Assembly: GCF_900099935.1 (NCBI RefSeq)
Contig: NZ_FNEK01000045.1
Location: 1 to 40,826 of the forward strand
Source of the DNA: Aliiruegeria lutimaris
Lineage (GTDB): Bacteria > Pseudomonadota > Alphaproteobacteria > Rhodobacterales > Rhodobacteraceae
Length of the DNA stretch: 40,826 nt
Direction: 5' to 3'
This document shows, one piece after another, positions 8,156 to 16,457 of the stretch. The notes under the pieces are model-generated. The model was not told the DNA's origin. It worked only from the letters and a program-made list of their open reading frames with translations, and searched no databases. Every line of letters begins with the position of its first letter. Position 1 is the stretch's first letter. Made by a program: the position numbers and the translations under genes.

Positions 8156-8274
8156 CTTTAAATTACCTCGTCTTTTCTGTGTCTTGTGTGGTCTGCAGGG
8201 CATGTGGTTGACGGAATGTCGGCGCGCACCCTACCCTTGAGGCGCGCAAACTGCGAGCAGGAAAGGGAGGAGAC
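8156..8274. promoter_or_regulatory. Divergent promoter region between mrp and the lobe-cytochrome gene
   Basis: A 119-base gap between two diverging genes must hold both promoters. TTGACG near 8212 could be a -35 element for the rightward gene, whose start at 8275 has a strong AAGGGAGGAG site. I see no clear regulator box. Confidence 0.35.
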
Positions 8275-9027
8275 GTGCGACTTGGCCGTTTGGCAATTGT
8301 CGTTGCCATTGCGTTTGGCAGCGCCCTGGCGGTGCAGGCAGAGGAGCGGCGCCTGTTCATGGCGGCCCCGTCCGAGTTGGTTGAAACCGGGTTCCTGAAG
8401 CACCTGTTGCCGCGCTTTTCGTTGAAGAACAGCATCCCCATAACGCTCGTGGCGCCGGGAGAGCCTGCGCAGGCAACATTCGCTCCCGAGGGGGATGTGC
8501 CGGTATTCGCGCAGGAGGAAAGTCTGTGGTTCGTCGCCCTCTCGCCGGAGGCCGGTGACAATCCGCATCTGCGGAAGTTCCTCGACTGGCTTGGCAGCGA
8601 TGCCGGAACGCGTGCGATCGAAGGGTTTGCCGGGCCGCCGGTCTTCTCGGCCGCCGCCGTCATTCAGGTCGGCGCCGAGGCGGAGGAAATCTCTGGCGAT
8701 CTTGCGCGCGGCGCGGAATTGTCGCTCAGGCATTGCGGGCGCTGCCACGTGATCGGGCCGCAGAATGCCATGAACGGGGTTGGGTCCACACCGTCCTTTG
8801 CCGTGCTCCGGACGCTGGAGAACTGGCACGACCGTTTCACGGCCTTCTATGCGCTCAAGCCGCATCCCTCCTTCACCCAGGTAGAAGAGATCACGCCTCC
8901 CTTCCCGGCGGGCCTGCAGCCGACGCTCGCACCAGTGGAACTGACGTTGGACGAACTGGCCGACATTACTGCCTATGCCGCCAGCCTCTCGCCGGCCAAT
9001 CTGGGCGCACCGATCCAGCATCAGTGA
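8275..9027 (+). CDS. Cytochrome c fused to a shortened TupA/PBP-like lobe
   Basis: A 250-residue exported protein starting at GTG 8275 after GGGAGGAG. Residues 1-22 form a signal peptide. Residues about 27-125 resemble the two ends of a tungstate-type binding protein: LVETGFLKHLLPRFSLKN corresponds to the NSGLSEILLP block of TupA, and NPHLRKFLDWLGSDAGTRAI resembles its C-terminal helix; the middle lobe is missing. A class I-like cytochrome c domain follows with one heme site, CGRCH (C154-C157-H158). The last residues overlap the convergent Fe-S gene by 7 bases. It probably carries electrons near the formate dehydrogenase; whether the lobe binds anything is unknown. Confidence 0.8.
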   Translation: MRLGRLAIVVAIAFGSALAVQAEERRLFMAAPSELVETGFLKHLLPRFSLKNSIPITLVAPGEPAQATFAPEGDVPVFAQEESLWFVALSPEAGDNPHLRKFLDWLGSDAGTRAIEGFAGPPVFSAAAVIQVGAEAEEISGDLARGAELSLRHCGRCHVIGPQNAMNGVGSTPSFAVLRTLENWHDRFTAFYALKPHPSFTQVEEITPPFPAGLQPTLAPVELTLDELADITAYAASLSPANLGAPIQHQ

Positions 9028-10985
9028 TCGCGGCGCTTGCTCAGGTAGTCATCCGTTGTCCGCACGCGCGGGCGGTCCGCGCCGGCAAACGGGTTGTCCT
9101 GCGAATGGTACTGGGCGCGGACGCGGCAGTCGTCGCACATGCGGATCATGCGGGTCGCCTCCGGGGTGGCGAACATCGGGTTCTTGCCTTCGAGTTTCTC
9201 GATGATCCGTTCGATGGTCGAACGCACGCCGAAGGGCGCGCCGCATTCGATGCACTCAAAGGGCTCTTCTTCGCGCAACACCTGCTGGCCGAGCGCGGCG
9301 TCGCTGAGATCCATGCGCGGTTGCAGGGCGATAGCATCTTCCGGGCAGATCGTGACGCAGAGTCCGCATTGAAGGCAGGCATCTTCCTGAAAGCGCAGTT
9401 GCGGGCGGTCCGGATTGTCGCCAAGCGCGCCCGAAGGGCAAAGCGAGGCGCAGGAGAGGCAGAGCGTACAGGTGTCGTCATTCACCTCGACCGTGCCATA
9501 GGGGCTGGAAGCGGGCAGCGGCAGCGGTTCGGTTGCGTCCGGGTTGAGCGCCTTGGCGGCGAGTCGGGCCACTTGCCGGCGCGAGCCGAGCGGCAGGATG
9601 GGGGCGGGCGGTTGCACCGTTTCAGCGCCGTAAAGCATCGCTTCCAGCGCTTCCGGCTCTGCCGGTTCCAGCAGGCGCATCGCGGGCGACGGCCCGCCAA
9701 GCGCCTGGGCGAGCGCGTGTTCCTGCTGCAGCGCCTCGCGTTCCGTGCCCGGGGCGAGCAGCACGTCCACCGCGCCGAAGCCGCAGGCAAGGGCGGCGAG
9801 CATCTCGGCATGGCCGAAGCCCGAGACCCGTTCCAGATCCATCGGGATCACATCCGCCGGCAATCCGCGCCCGTAGCGGGCGGAAAGCGAGATCATCTCG
9901 CTGCCAAAGTCACGGTCATGCACCAGCAGGCGGGGAATAGCGCCCCCGGCCTTCGAAAAGCTCTCGGCGAGCCGCGCGATTCGAGACATCAGGGCCGCGA
10001 TGGGCGGATCTTCGAAGGAAATCGCCCCCGATGGGCAGCGCGCGGCGCAGGAGCAGCAACCGGCACAGACCAGCGGGTCGATATCGACATGTTCGCCATC
10101 GGGGCGGATCGCACCGGTCGGGCAGAGGTCGAGACAGTTGCGGCACCCTTCCTGCTCGGCACGGGAATGGGCACAGAGCAGCGGGTCCAGGCTCAGGTAG
10201 AGCGGCTTTTCAAACGTGCCGACCAGTTGGGAAGCGTCCAGGAGCGCGGCTTCGACGGCGGGTGCGCTTTTCGGGTCCGCCCGCAGGTAGCCCTCGCGCT
10301 TGTCGGGCGCGGGAAAGAGCGGCGGTTGGCTTGCCGGGCGCAAATCCAGGATCACGTCGCAGGCGGTGCGTGCGCCGTCGCGCGCGGGGCCGAAGGCGAA
10401 GGCGCCACGCCCGCCGGGTTCCAATTGCTGCAGGGCGTCGATCTCGAGCACGAAATGGCCAAGAGCACCCTCTGCACCCCGTAACTGGCCGCAGACCACG
10501 TCGAAGCGGCGGGTTGTCGGGAGCTCGGCCGGCTGCGCCAGCAGGACGGTGATCGCCAGCGCGCCGGAGAGCTGCTCGGCGGCGTGAAAGGCAATCTCGG
10601 GAGCGCCGAGCACGAGGCACGTGCCCTCGGAGGCAATGTCCATCGTTCGGACGGCAGGTGCCGGGCTCATCGCGTCGGCCAGCAGCGCGGCCATTTTCGG
10701 GCCTGCCTTGTCGGCCTCGTCCGACCAGCCGGCCCGGTCGCGCAGATCCACGAAGCCGGGCGCGTCGACGCCCAGATCGGACGCGATCTCCTCGAAGCGT
10801 TCCTGTTCCTGTGCGCAGGCGATGATCGCATCGCCGCGCATGATCGCCTTCTCGGCAAGCGCCAGCTCCGCTCCGCATAAATGGGAATGCAGGCGGGAAC
10901 AGCTGGTTTCCCCAACCGTGGCCAGCGCATCTGCGTCGGGCGCCTGGCTGCCAAGGCAGCTGCACAGGATCACTTTCTCGGGCAT
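9021..10985 (-). CDS. Large 4x[4Fe-4S] ferredoxin-type protein of the fdh locus
   Basis: A 654-residue soluble protein with four ferredoxin-type clusters: C271-C281-C284-C288, C307-C310-C313-C317, C506-C509-C512-C516 and C537-C540-C543-C547. Two further pairs (C578/C581 and C617/C620) could hold zinc or another cluster. The N-terminus has CSC (8-10), and the region between the cluster pairs (about 340-460) resembles the MvhD/HdrA-like delta fold, though weakly. No signal peptide, so cytoplasmic. ATG 10985 has AAGGAGGAG upstream. It is transcribed toward the cytochrome gene. Proteins like this accompany FDH loci in Rhodobacterales; an electron-transfer or maturation role is inferred. Confidence 0.85.
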   Translation of the reverse strand: MPEKVILCSCLGSQAPDADALATVGETSCSRLHSHLCGAELALAEKAIMRGDAIIACAQEQERFEEIASDLGVDAPGFVDLRDRAGWSDEADKAGPKMAALLADAMSPAPAVRTMDIASEGTCLVLGAPEIAFHAAEQLSGALAITVLLAQPAELPTTRRFDVVCGQLRGAEGALGHFVLEIDALQQLEPGGRGAFAFGPARDGARTACDVILDLRPASQPPLFPAPDKREGYLRADPKSAPAVEAALLDASQLVGTFEKPLYLSLDPLLCAHSRAEQEGCRNCLDLCPTGAIRPDGEHVDIDPLVCAGCCSCAARCPSGAISFEDPPIAALMSRIARLAESFSKAGGAIPRLLVHDRDFGSEMISLSARYGRGLPADVIPMDLERVSGFGHAEMLAALACGFGAVDVLLAPGTEREALQQEHALAQALGGPSPAMRLLEPAEPEALEAMLYGAETVQPPAPILPLGSRRQVARLAAKALNPDATEPLPLPASSPYGTVEVNDDTCTLCLSCASLCPSGALGDNPDRPQLRFQEDACLQCGLCVTICPEDAIALQPRMDLSDAALGQQVLREEEPFECIECGAPFGVRSTIERIIEKLEGKNPMFATPEATRMIRMCDDCRVRAQYHSQDNPFAGADRPRVRTTDDYLSKRRDH

Positions 10986-11290
10986 GTCTCCTCCTTGGCC
11001 GGCAAATGCGGGCCTCGAACCGCTCGCGTAAAGCCAAGAGGTAAACGTGAAAATATCGCCCGGTAAAGCGATAAGCCGGCAAAACTCACGGAAACCTGAA
11101 AAAGCAATCTTGATTGATTTAATAGGTTTTGAATGTGTTTATGTGTTTTCCATCAAATGATTGATTGAAGTCCCATTTTGCACCCAAAGCGCAAAAAAAC
11201 CTTGGCTTGGAGCGTATTTCGAACAATTCTGACCGGTAAAGTCGTCAACTCGCGCAAAACAGGGGCGGCTTCAGGGAGGACAAAAATTCA
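10986..11290. promoter_or_regulatory. AT-rich divergent control region of the fdh structural operon
   Basis: This 305-base gap holds no gene. It contains TTGATTGA twice (11110-11117 and 11161-11168, 51 bases apart), an ATCAA-4-TTGAT dyad at 11152-11165 that also matches the IHF consensus except its first base, and a TTTTGC-9-GCAAAA dyad at 11176-11196. Its base composition is far more AT-rich than the flanking genes. AGGGAGGA just before 11291 is the ribosome site for the DUF3305 gene. These look like binding sites for regulators of the formate dehydrogenase operon, but none is a clear match to a named regulator. Confidence 0.55.
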
Positions 11291-11842
11291 ATGCAGCAGC
11301 CGTCTGTCTGCTTGCCCCTTGGGATCGTGATCCGAAGGGTGCCGGGTAAAACGCGTTGGGTGCGTCACGTGTGGAAGGCGGTTGACCTTCTGCCCGGGGC
11401 GGGTCCGGCGGCGTGGAAAGTGCTGCGCGAAGAGGGCGAAGCGGTGGAATATCATGCCGCGACCGTGACCCTGGAGCTGTGGCGGACGGACACCGAAGCC
11501 TACCTTTCCGCCCTGTCTGCCCGCGTGCCCTCCATTGGCGTGATCATGTCGAACGACCCGGACAGGCCGCAGGTGCTGCTGGCCACGGCGTCGCCCTATG
11601 AAACGCAGGACTACCTCGACAGTGGCGAAGAGCTGGTCGAGCTGGTGCCGATGCCCGAGGGACTGGTCGCGCTGATCCGCGATTTCGTCGAGGAACACCA
11701 CACGGAGGAAGCCTTCGTGAAGCGCCGTCGCGACCGGGAGCGGACCGATCGCAAGGTCGACGGTGTCGGCGATGCGCGTATTCCGCAGCTGACCGATGTC
11801 TATCGCTCGCCCGCAGGCCGCAAGGCGGGGAGGCTCCATTGA
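11291..11842 (+). CDS. DUF3305 protein
   Basis: A 183-residue soluble protein starting at ATG 11291 after AGGGAGGACAAAAATTCA. The family is of unknown function and is repeatedly found as the first gene of formate dehydrogenase operons in Alpha- and Betaproteobacteria. Diagnostic parts are the start LPLGIVIRRVPGKTRWVRHV, a middle region ELWRTDTEAYLSAL, and the basic tail FVKRRRDRERTDRKVDGVGD. There is no metal motif or signal peptide. It overlaps the DUF3306 gene by four bases. A chaperone or maturation role is inferred from linkage only. Confidence 0.88.
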   Translation: MQQPSVCLPLGIVIRRVPGKTRWVRHVWKAVDLLPGAGPAAWKVLREEGEAVEYHAATVTLELWRTDTEAYLSALSARVPSIGVIMSNDPDRPQVLLATASPYETQDYLDSGEELVELVPMPEGLVALIRDFVEEHHTEEAFVKRRRDRERTDRKVDGVGDARIPQLTDVYRSPAGRKAGRLH

Positions 11843-12462
11843 CCAGCGGGGATTTCTGGAGCCGCCGAAAGGCAGCGGTCGCGGCGGAGACCGAGGCAGA
11901 ACAGGTCGCATTGCAGGTCGAGCAGGACGAGCAGGCACATGCCGCGCTCGCGGAGCGACCGGACGAGGAGATCCTCGATGAGCTTGGCCTGAAGGATCCC
12001 GATACGCTGGAGGCCGGAGACGATTTTGCCGCTTTCATGAAAGCTGCGGTGCCGGAACGGCTGCGCCGCCGGGCGCTGCGGCGGCTCTGGCTGTCCAACC
12101 CGGCGCTGGCCAATCTCGATGGCATGGTCGATTACGGCGAGGATTTCACGGACGCCGCCATGGTCGTCGCCAACCTCCAGACCTCCTACCAAGTCGGCAA
12201 GGGCATGTTGAAACATGTCGAGGCGCTCGTTGCGCAAGAAGAAGACGCCGAGGGCGTCGCCGATTCGGAGCCCCTCGAAGATGCGCCACTGGAAGATGCT
12301 GTCGCTTTTGCCGACATCCCGGCGGCCGAGCCAACGACCACCCTGTCCGAAACCGACCCGTCCGACACCACGAATGCAACGGAAGAACCGGAGGAAGCCG
12401 ACCTCGCTTCCACCGATGACGCCCCGCTGCCCCGCCGCCGCATGCGCTTTGAATTTACCTGA
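11839..12462 (+). CDS. DUF3306 protein
   Basis: A 207-residue protein starting at TTG 11839, overlapping the DUF3305 stop (TTGA), with GGGGAGG in front. The family hallmark is the start FWSRRKAAV, followed by a segment that turns into PERLRRRALRRLWLSNPALANLDG (positions about 73-96; only its ends are notable) and DYGEDFTDA. The C-terminal 70 residues are acidic and low in complexity and end in a basic RRRMRFEF tail. It is always paired with DUF3305 near FDH genes. Its function is unknown; helping cofactor or subunit assembly is a guess from context. Confidence 0.87.
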   Translation: MTSGDFWSRRKAAVAAETEAEQVALQVEQDEQAHAALAERPDEEILDELGLKDPDTLEAGDDFAAFMKAAVPERLRRRALRRLWLSNPALANLDGMVDYGEDFTDAAMVVANLQTSYQVGKGMLKHVEALVAQEEDAEGVADSEPLEDAPLEDAVAFADIPAAEPTTTLSETDPSDTTNATEEPEEADLASTDDAPLPRRRMRFEFT

Positions 12463-12481
12463 CGAAGAGACCGAAAACCGA

Positions 12482-13087
12482 ATGTCCGCTGCCCAAGATA
12501 TCTCCATTTCGCCAGAGGACCGCCTGCGCGCGGATCTCTACGACTTCCTGAGTGCCCTTCTGGCGGCTCCGCCCGATGCGGCGCTACTGGAGAAGGCCGC
12601 CGCGCTCGGCGGCGATGAGACCGATCTCGGCCGGGCGATCGGAAGCCTGTCCCGCGTTGCGCAGGCGGTGACGCCCAAGGCTGTGGAGTCGGAATTCAAC
12701 GCGCTGTTCATCGGTTTGGGGCGGGGCGAATTGCTGCCCTATGGCTCTTATTACATGACCGGGTTCCTGAACGAGAAGCCGCTGTCCAAGCTGCGAGACG
12801 ACATGGCCGCGCTTCAGATCGCACGGGCGCCGAATGTCTTCGAGCCGGAAGACAATATCGCCAGCCTCATGGAGATGATGGCCGGCATGATCATGGGCCG
12901 CTTCGGCCCGCCAGCTACGTTGGAGCGGCAAAAGGAGTTCTATTTCCGTCACATCGCGCCCTGGGCCAGTCACTTCTTTGGTGACCTCGAGGGCGCGCAG
13001 AATTCGATTCTCTACGCGCCGGTCGGCTCCGTCGGCCGCGCTTTCATGGAGATCGAGAGCCAGGCTTTCCGCATGAGCGGCGAGTGA
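12482..13087 (+). CDS. TorD-family molybdoenzyme chaperone
   Basis: TorD/DmsD-type chaperones bind the Tat signal of a molybdoenzyme and hold it until the cofactor is in place. The 201-residue helical protein starts at ATG 12482 (MSAAQDISISPEDRLRADLY), 19 bases after DUF3306; the ribosome site is weak (GAAGAGA). Family features are FNALFIGLGRGELLPYGSYY in the middle and the C-terminal FYFRHIAPWASHFFGDLE. The open frame extends to 12215, but that part overlaps DUF3306 and has poor codon use. Its client is presumably FdhA or the small Tat peptide, both encoded next. Confidence 0.9.
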   Translation: MSAAQDISISPEDRLRADLYDFLSALLAAPPDAALLEKAAALGGDETDLGRAIGSLSRVAQAVTPKAVESEFNALFIGLGRGELLPYGSYYMTGFLNEKPLSKLRDDMAALQIARAPNVFEPEDNIASLMEMMAGMIMGRFGPPATLERQKEFYFRHIAPWASHFFGDLEGAQNSILYAPVGSVGRAFMEIESQAFRMSGE

Positions 13088-13134
13088 AACCGCAACCGGC
13101 CGGGCAACTGGCCCCCAACCAAGGAGCAAACACC

Positions 13135-13320
13135 GTGCCCGAGCAAGCCAAGGAAACGAACCGCCGCGACTTTCTGAAAGCCGCCGCCCTGTCCGTTCCC
13201 GCTGCTGCCGCCGCTGCCACCGTCGCCCCGCAGGAAGCTGTGGCCGACGAGGTTACCGGCGAGACGCGTATGCAGGACACCGCGCATACCCGCGCCTATT
13301 ACGACACCGCCCGGTTCTAG
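13135..13320 (+). CDS. Small Tat-signal protein of formate dehydrogenase regions
   Basis: A 61-residue protein consisting mainly of a Tat signal: NRRDFLKAAALSVPAAAAA with the RR pair at about residues 10-11. I start at GTG 13135, ten bases after AAGGAG; an in-frame ATG at 13084 overlaps the torD stop and lacks a site of that quality. It belongs to the short family described as the formate dehydrogenase region Tat target, found between the TorD-like gene and fdhA. The mature part is only about 30 residues and polar. Its role is not established; it may assist export or act as a small subunit. Confidence 0.85.
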   Translation: MPEQAKETNRRDFLKAAALSVPAAAAAATVAPQEAVADEVTGETRMQDTAHTRAYYDTARF

Positions 13321-13441
13321 GATTCAGATCGGACAGTGAAAGATAATCCCGACGGCGACTGGTTGCGTGACGTCCGACTGCCCAAGGAAAGAAATTCGTA
13401 CCAAGCGATTCCTGTTTCGGGAGAGCAAGGGAGGGAAAGAA

Positions 13442-16400
13442 ATGCTCAGGAAAAAGACCAACGGGGTTGCGAGACGCCCCCAGCGGACAAGTATCCTCAC
13501 TTCGGCGGCTGAGAAGACCGTCGATCGCCGCACATTTCTGCGCGGCTCCGGTCTGGCCATTGGTGGCCTCGCCGCGTTGGGCGCCACTGGAGGAACGGTA
13601 ACGCGGGCGGATGCCCAGTCGTCCGTGGATGGCGCCGTCCAATCCGTGAAATCCGTCTGTACCCATTGTTCGGTGGGCTGCACGGTTATTGCCGAAGTGC
13701 GAAACGGCGTCTGGATCGGGCAGGAGCCCGGCTGGGACAGCCCGTTCAACCTCGGCTCGCATTGTGCCAAGGGTGCCGCGGTTCGCGAGCACGCCCATGG
13801 CGAGCGCCGGCTCAAGTACCCGATGAAGAAAGAGGGTGGCGAGTGGAAGCGCATCTCCTGGGAGCAGGCGATCAACGAGATCGGCGACGGGATGATGAAG
13901 ATCCGTGAAGAGAGCGGACCTGACAGCGTCTACTGGCTCGGCTCGGCCAAGCACAACAACGAACAGGCCTACCTGTTCCGCAAGTTCGCCGCCTATTGGG
14001 GTACGAACAACGTGGATCACCAGGCCCGTATCTGCCACTCCACCACCGTTGCGGGTGTTGCGAATACATGGGGCTACGGCGCCATGACCAACTCCTACAA
14101 CGACATCCACAATTCCAAGGCGATCTTCATCATCGGCGGCAACCCGGCCGAGGCGCACCCGGTGTCGCTTCTGCACGTGCTGCGGGCGAAGGAGAACAAC
14201 AACGCTCCGCTCATCGTCTGCGACCCGCGCTTCACGCGCACGGCTGCGCATGCCGACGAGTACGTGCGGTTCCGTCCGGGTACCGACGTCGCGCTGGTCT
14301 GGGGCATCCTCTGGCACATTTTCGAGAATGGCTGGGAGGACAAGGAGTTCATCCGCACCCGTGTCTGGGGCATGGACCAGATCAAGGAAGAGGTCGCCAA
14401 GTGGAACCCCGAAGAGGTTGAGCGCGTTACCGGCACGCCGGGCTCGCAGCTCAAGCGGGTTGCCCGCCAGCTTGCCAATAACCGCCCTGGCACCGTGATC
14501 TGGTGCATGGGGGGCACGCAGCACACCAACGGCAACAACAACACCCGCGCCTACTGCATCCTGCAGCTCGCGCTGGGCAACATGGGCACCTCCGGCGGCG
14601 GCACCAACATCTTCCGCGGCCATGACAACGTGCAGGGCGCGACCGATCTCGGCGTGCTGTCGCACACGCTGCCCGGCTATTACGGCCTTGCGGGCGGTGC
14701 CTGGGCACACTGGGCTCGGGTTTGGGGTGAGGATCTCGATTGGCTGAAGGGTCAGTTCGAGACCGTCAAGGGCTCCGACGGCAAGGACAAGAACCTGATG
14801 AACCTGACGGGCATCCCGGTGTCCCGCTGGATCGACGGCGTCCTGGAAGATCCCGAGAACACCGATCAGCCCAACGCGGTGCGTGCCATGGTGCTCTGGG
14901 GTCACGCCCCCAACTCGCAGACCCGGATGCCGGAGATGAAGACGGCGATGGAGAAGCTCGACATGCTCGTCGTGGTGGACCCGTTCCCGACCGTTTCCGC
15001 CGTGCTGCATGACCGCACCGATGGCGTCTACCTGCTGCCGGCCTCGACCCAGTTCGAGACGCGCGGCTCGGTGACGGCCTCCAACCGCTCGATCCAGTGG
15101 CGCGATCAGGTCATGGACCCGCTCTTCGAGAGCCTCCCCGACCACGTTATCATCGCCAAGTTCGCCAATAAGTTCGGTTTCGCAGACCGGTTCTTCCGCA
15201 ATATCGAGATGGAAGACGCCGAGACGCCGAATATCGAAAGCGTGACCCGCGAGTTCAACAGCGGCATGTGGACGGTGGGCTATACCGGGCAGAGCCCGGA
15301 GCGGATCAAGCTGCACATGGCCAACCAGCACACGTTCGACCGGACGACGCTGCAGGCCATTGGCGGCCCGGCCGACGGCGACTACTACGGTATGCCCTGG
15401 CCTTGCTGGGGAACGGCCGAGATGGGCCATCCCGGTACACCGAACCTCTATGACATGTCCAAACCTGTCTCCGAGGGCGGCCTCACGTTCCGTGCCCGCT
15501 TCGGCGTGGAGCGCGATGGCGACAACCTTCTGGCAGAAGGTGTCTATTCGGCGGGTTCCGAGATCCAGGACGGCTATCCCGAGTTCACCATGGCGATGCT
15601 CCATGATCTCGGCTGGGACCAGGACCTGACAAAAGCCGAGTGGGCGGTGATCCAGGCCGTGGCAGAAGGCAGTTTCGAAGGCGTGGAGGCGCTGAACCTG
15701 GCCGATGCGGACTACGAGGATGGCGAGACGCCCGATGCGATCGAGGCGATCTGGTCCACCTCCGGCGAAGCCATCGGCAAGGTCAACTGGAAGACCGACC
15801 TGTCGGGTGGCATCCAGCGGGTCGCGATCGCGCATGAATGCGCGCCCTTCGGCAATGCCAAGGCGCGGGCTGTCGTGTGGACCTTCCCGGATCCGGTGCC
15901 ACTGCACCGCGAGCCGCTCTATACGAACCGGCGGGACCTGGTGGCGGATTATCCGACCTACGAGGACCGGAAGTTCTATCGCCTGCCGACCATGTATGCC
16001 TCGATCCAGAAGAACGACTTCTCCAAGGATTTCCCGATCATCCTCACCTCCGGCCGCCTGGTCGAATATGAAGGTGGGGGCGACGAAACCCGGTCCAACC
16101 CGTGGCTCGCGGAACTCCAGCAGGACATGTTCGTCGAGATCAACCCGAGGGACGCCAACAATCTCGGCGTGCGCGATGGTGCGCAGGTCTGGGTCGAAGG
16201 TCCAGAGGGTGGCAAGGTCAAGGTCATGGCGATGGTCACGCAACGGGTGGGCGAGGGCGTTGCCTTCATGCCCTTCCATTTCGGCGGCCATTTCCAGGGC
16301 ATCGACCAGCGGGACAAATACCCCACGGGCGCGGATCCATACGTGCTGGGCGAGAGTACCAATACTGCCCAGACCTATGGCTACGACTCGGTCACCCAGA

Positions 16401-16444
16401 TGCAGGAGACCAAGGCGACTCTCTGCAAGATTTCGCCGGCATAA
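13442..16444 (+). CDS. fdhA: Formate dehydrogenase catalytic (alpha) subunit, Tat-exported, Cys-type
   Basis: The enzyme oxidises formate to CO2 at a Mo- or W-bis-MGD centre in the periplasm. The 1000-residue protein starts at ATG 13442 after GGGAGGGAAAG. A Tat signal has RRTFLR at 29-34. One [4Fe-4S] cluster is bound by C73, C76, C80 and C108. The metal ligand is C198, followed by H199 (ARICHSTT), in the place where FdnG-type enzymes carry selenocysteine. The C-terminal molybdopterin-binding domain includes ILTSGRLVEYEGGG and FMPFHFGG. No in-frame TGA is present. The nearby tup genes suggest tungsten use, but this is inference. It forms a complex with FdhB and FdhI. Confidence 0.96.
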   Translation: MLRKKTNGVARRPQRTSILTSAAEKTVDRRTFLRGSGLAIGGLAALGATGGTVTRADAQSSVDGAVQSVKSVCTHCSVGCTVIAEVRNGVWIGQEPGWDSPFNLGSHCAKGAAVREHAHGERRLKYPMKKEGGEWKRISWEQAINEIGDGMMKIREESGPDSVYWLGSAKHNNEQAYLFRKFAAYWGTNNVDHQARICHSTTVAGVANTWGYGAMTNSYNDIHNSKAIFIIGGNPAEAHPVSLLHVLRAKENNNAPLIVCDPRFTRTAAHADEYVRFRPGTDVALVWGILWHIFENGWEDKEFIRTRVWGMDQIKEEVAKWNPEEVERVTGTPGSQLKRVARQLANNRPGTVIWCMGGTQHTNGNNNTRAYCILQLALGNMGTSGGGTNIFRGHDNVQGATDLGVLSHTLPGYYGLAGGAWAHWARVWGEDLDWLKGQFETVKGSDGKDKNLMNLTGIPVSRWIDGVLEDPENTDQPNAVRAMVLWGHAPNSQTRMPEMKTAMEKLDMLVVVDPFPTVSAVLHDRTDGVYLLPASTQFETRGSVTASNRSIQWRDQVMDPLFESLPDHVIIAKFANKFGFADRFFRNIEMEDAETPNIESVTREFNSGMWTVGYTGQSPERIKLHMANQHTFDRTTLQAIGGPADGDYYGMPWPCWGTAEMGHPGTPNLYDMSKPVSEGGLTFRARFGVERDGDNLLAEGVYSAGSEIQDGYPEFTMAMLHDLGWDQDLTKAEWAVIQAVAEGSFEGVEALNLADADYEDGETPDAIEAIWSTSGEAIGKVNWKTDLSGGIQRVAIAHECAPFGNAKARAVVWTFPDPVPLHREPLYTNRRDLVADYPTYEDRKFYRLPTMYASIQKNDFSKDFPIILTSGRLVEYEGGGDETRSNPWLAELQQDMFVEINPRDANNLGVRDGAQVWVEGPEGGKVKVMAMVTQRVGEGVAFMPFHFGGHFQGIDQRDKYPTGADPYVLGESTNTAQTYGYDSVTQMQETKATLCKISPA

Positions 16445-16457
16445 GGAGGAATGAAGA

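Noticed and set aside
11110-11123. TTGAT-TGAT-TTAAT as an FNR box for the fdh operon
   Set aside because: The second half-site matches ATCAA poorly; only the first half is right.
14033-14035. Selenocysteine in FdhA
   Set aside because: The metal-ligand codon is TGC (Cys198), and no in-frame TGA occurs.
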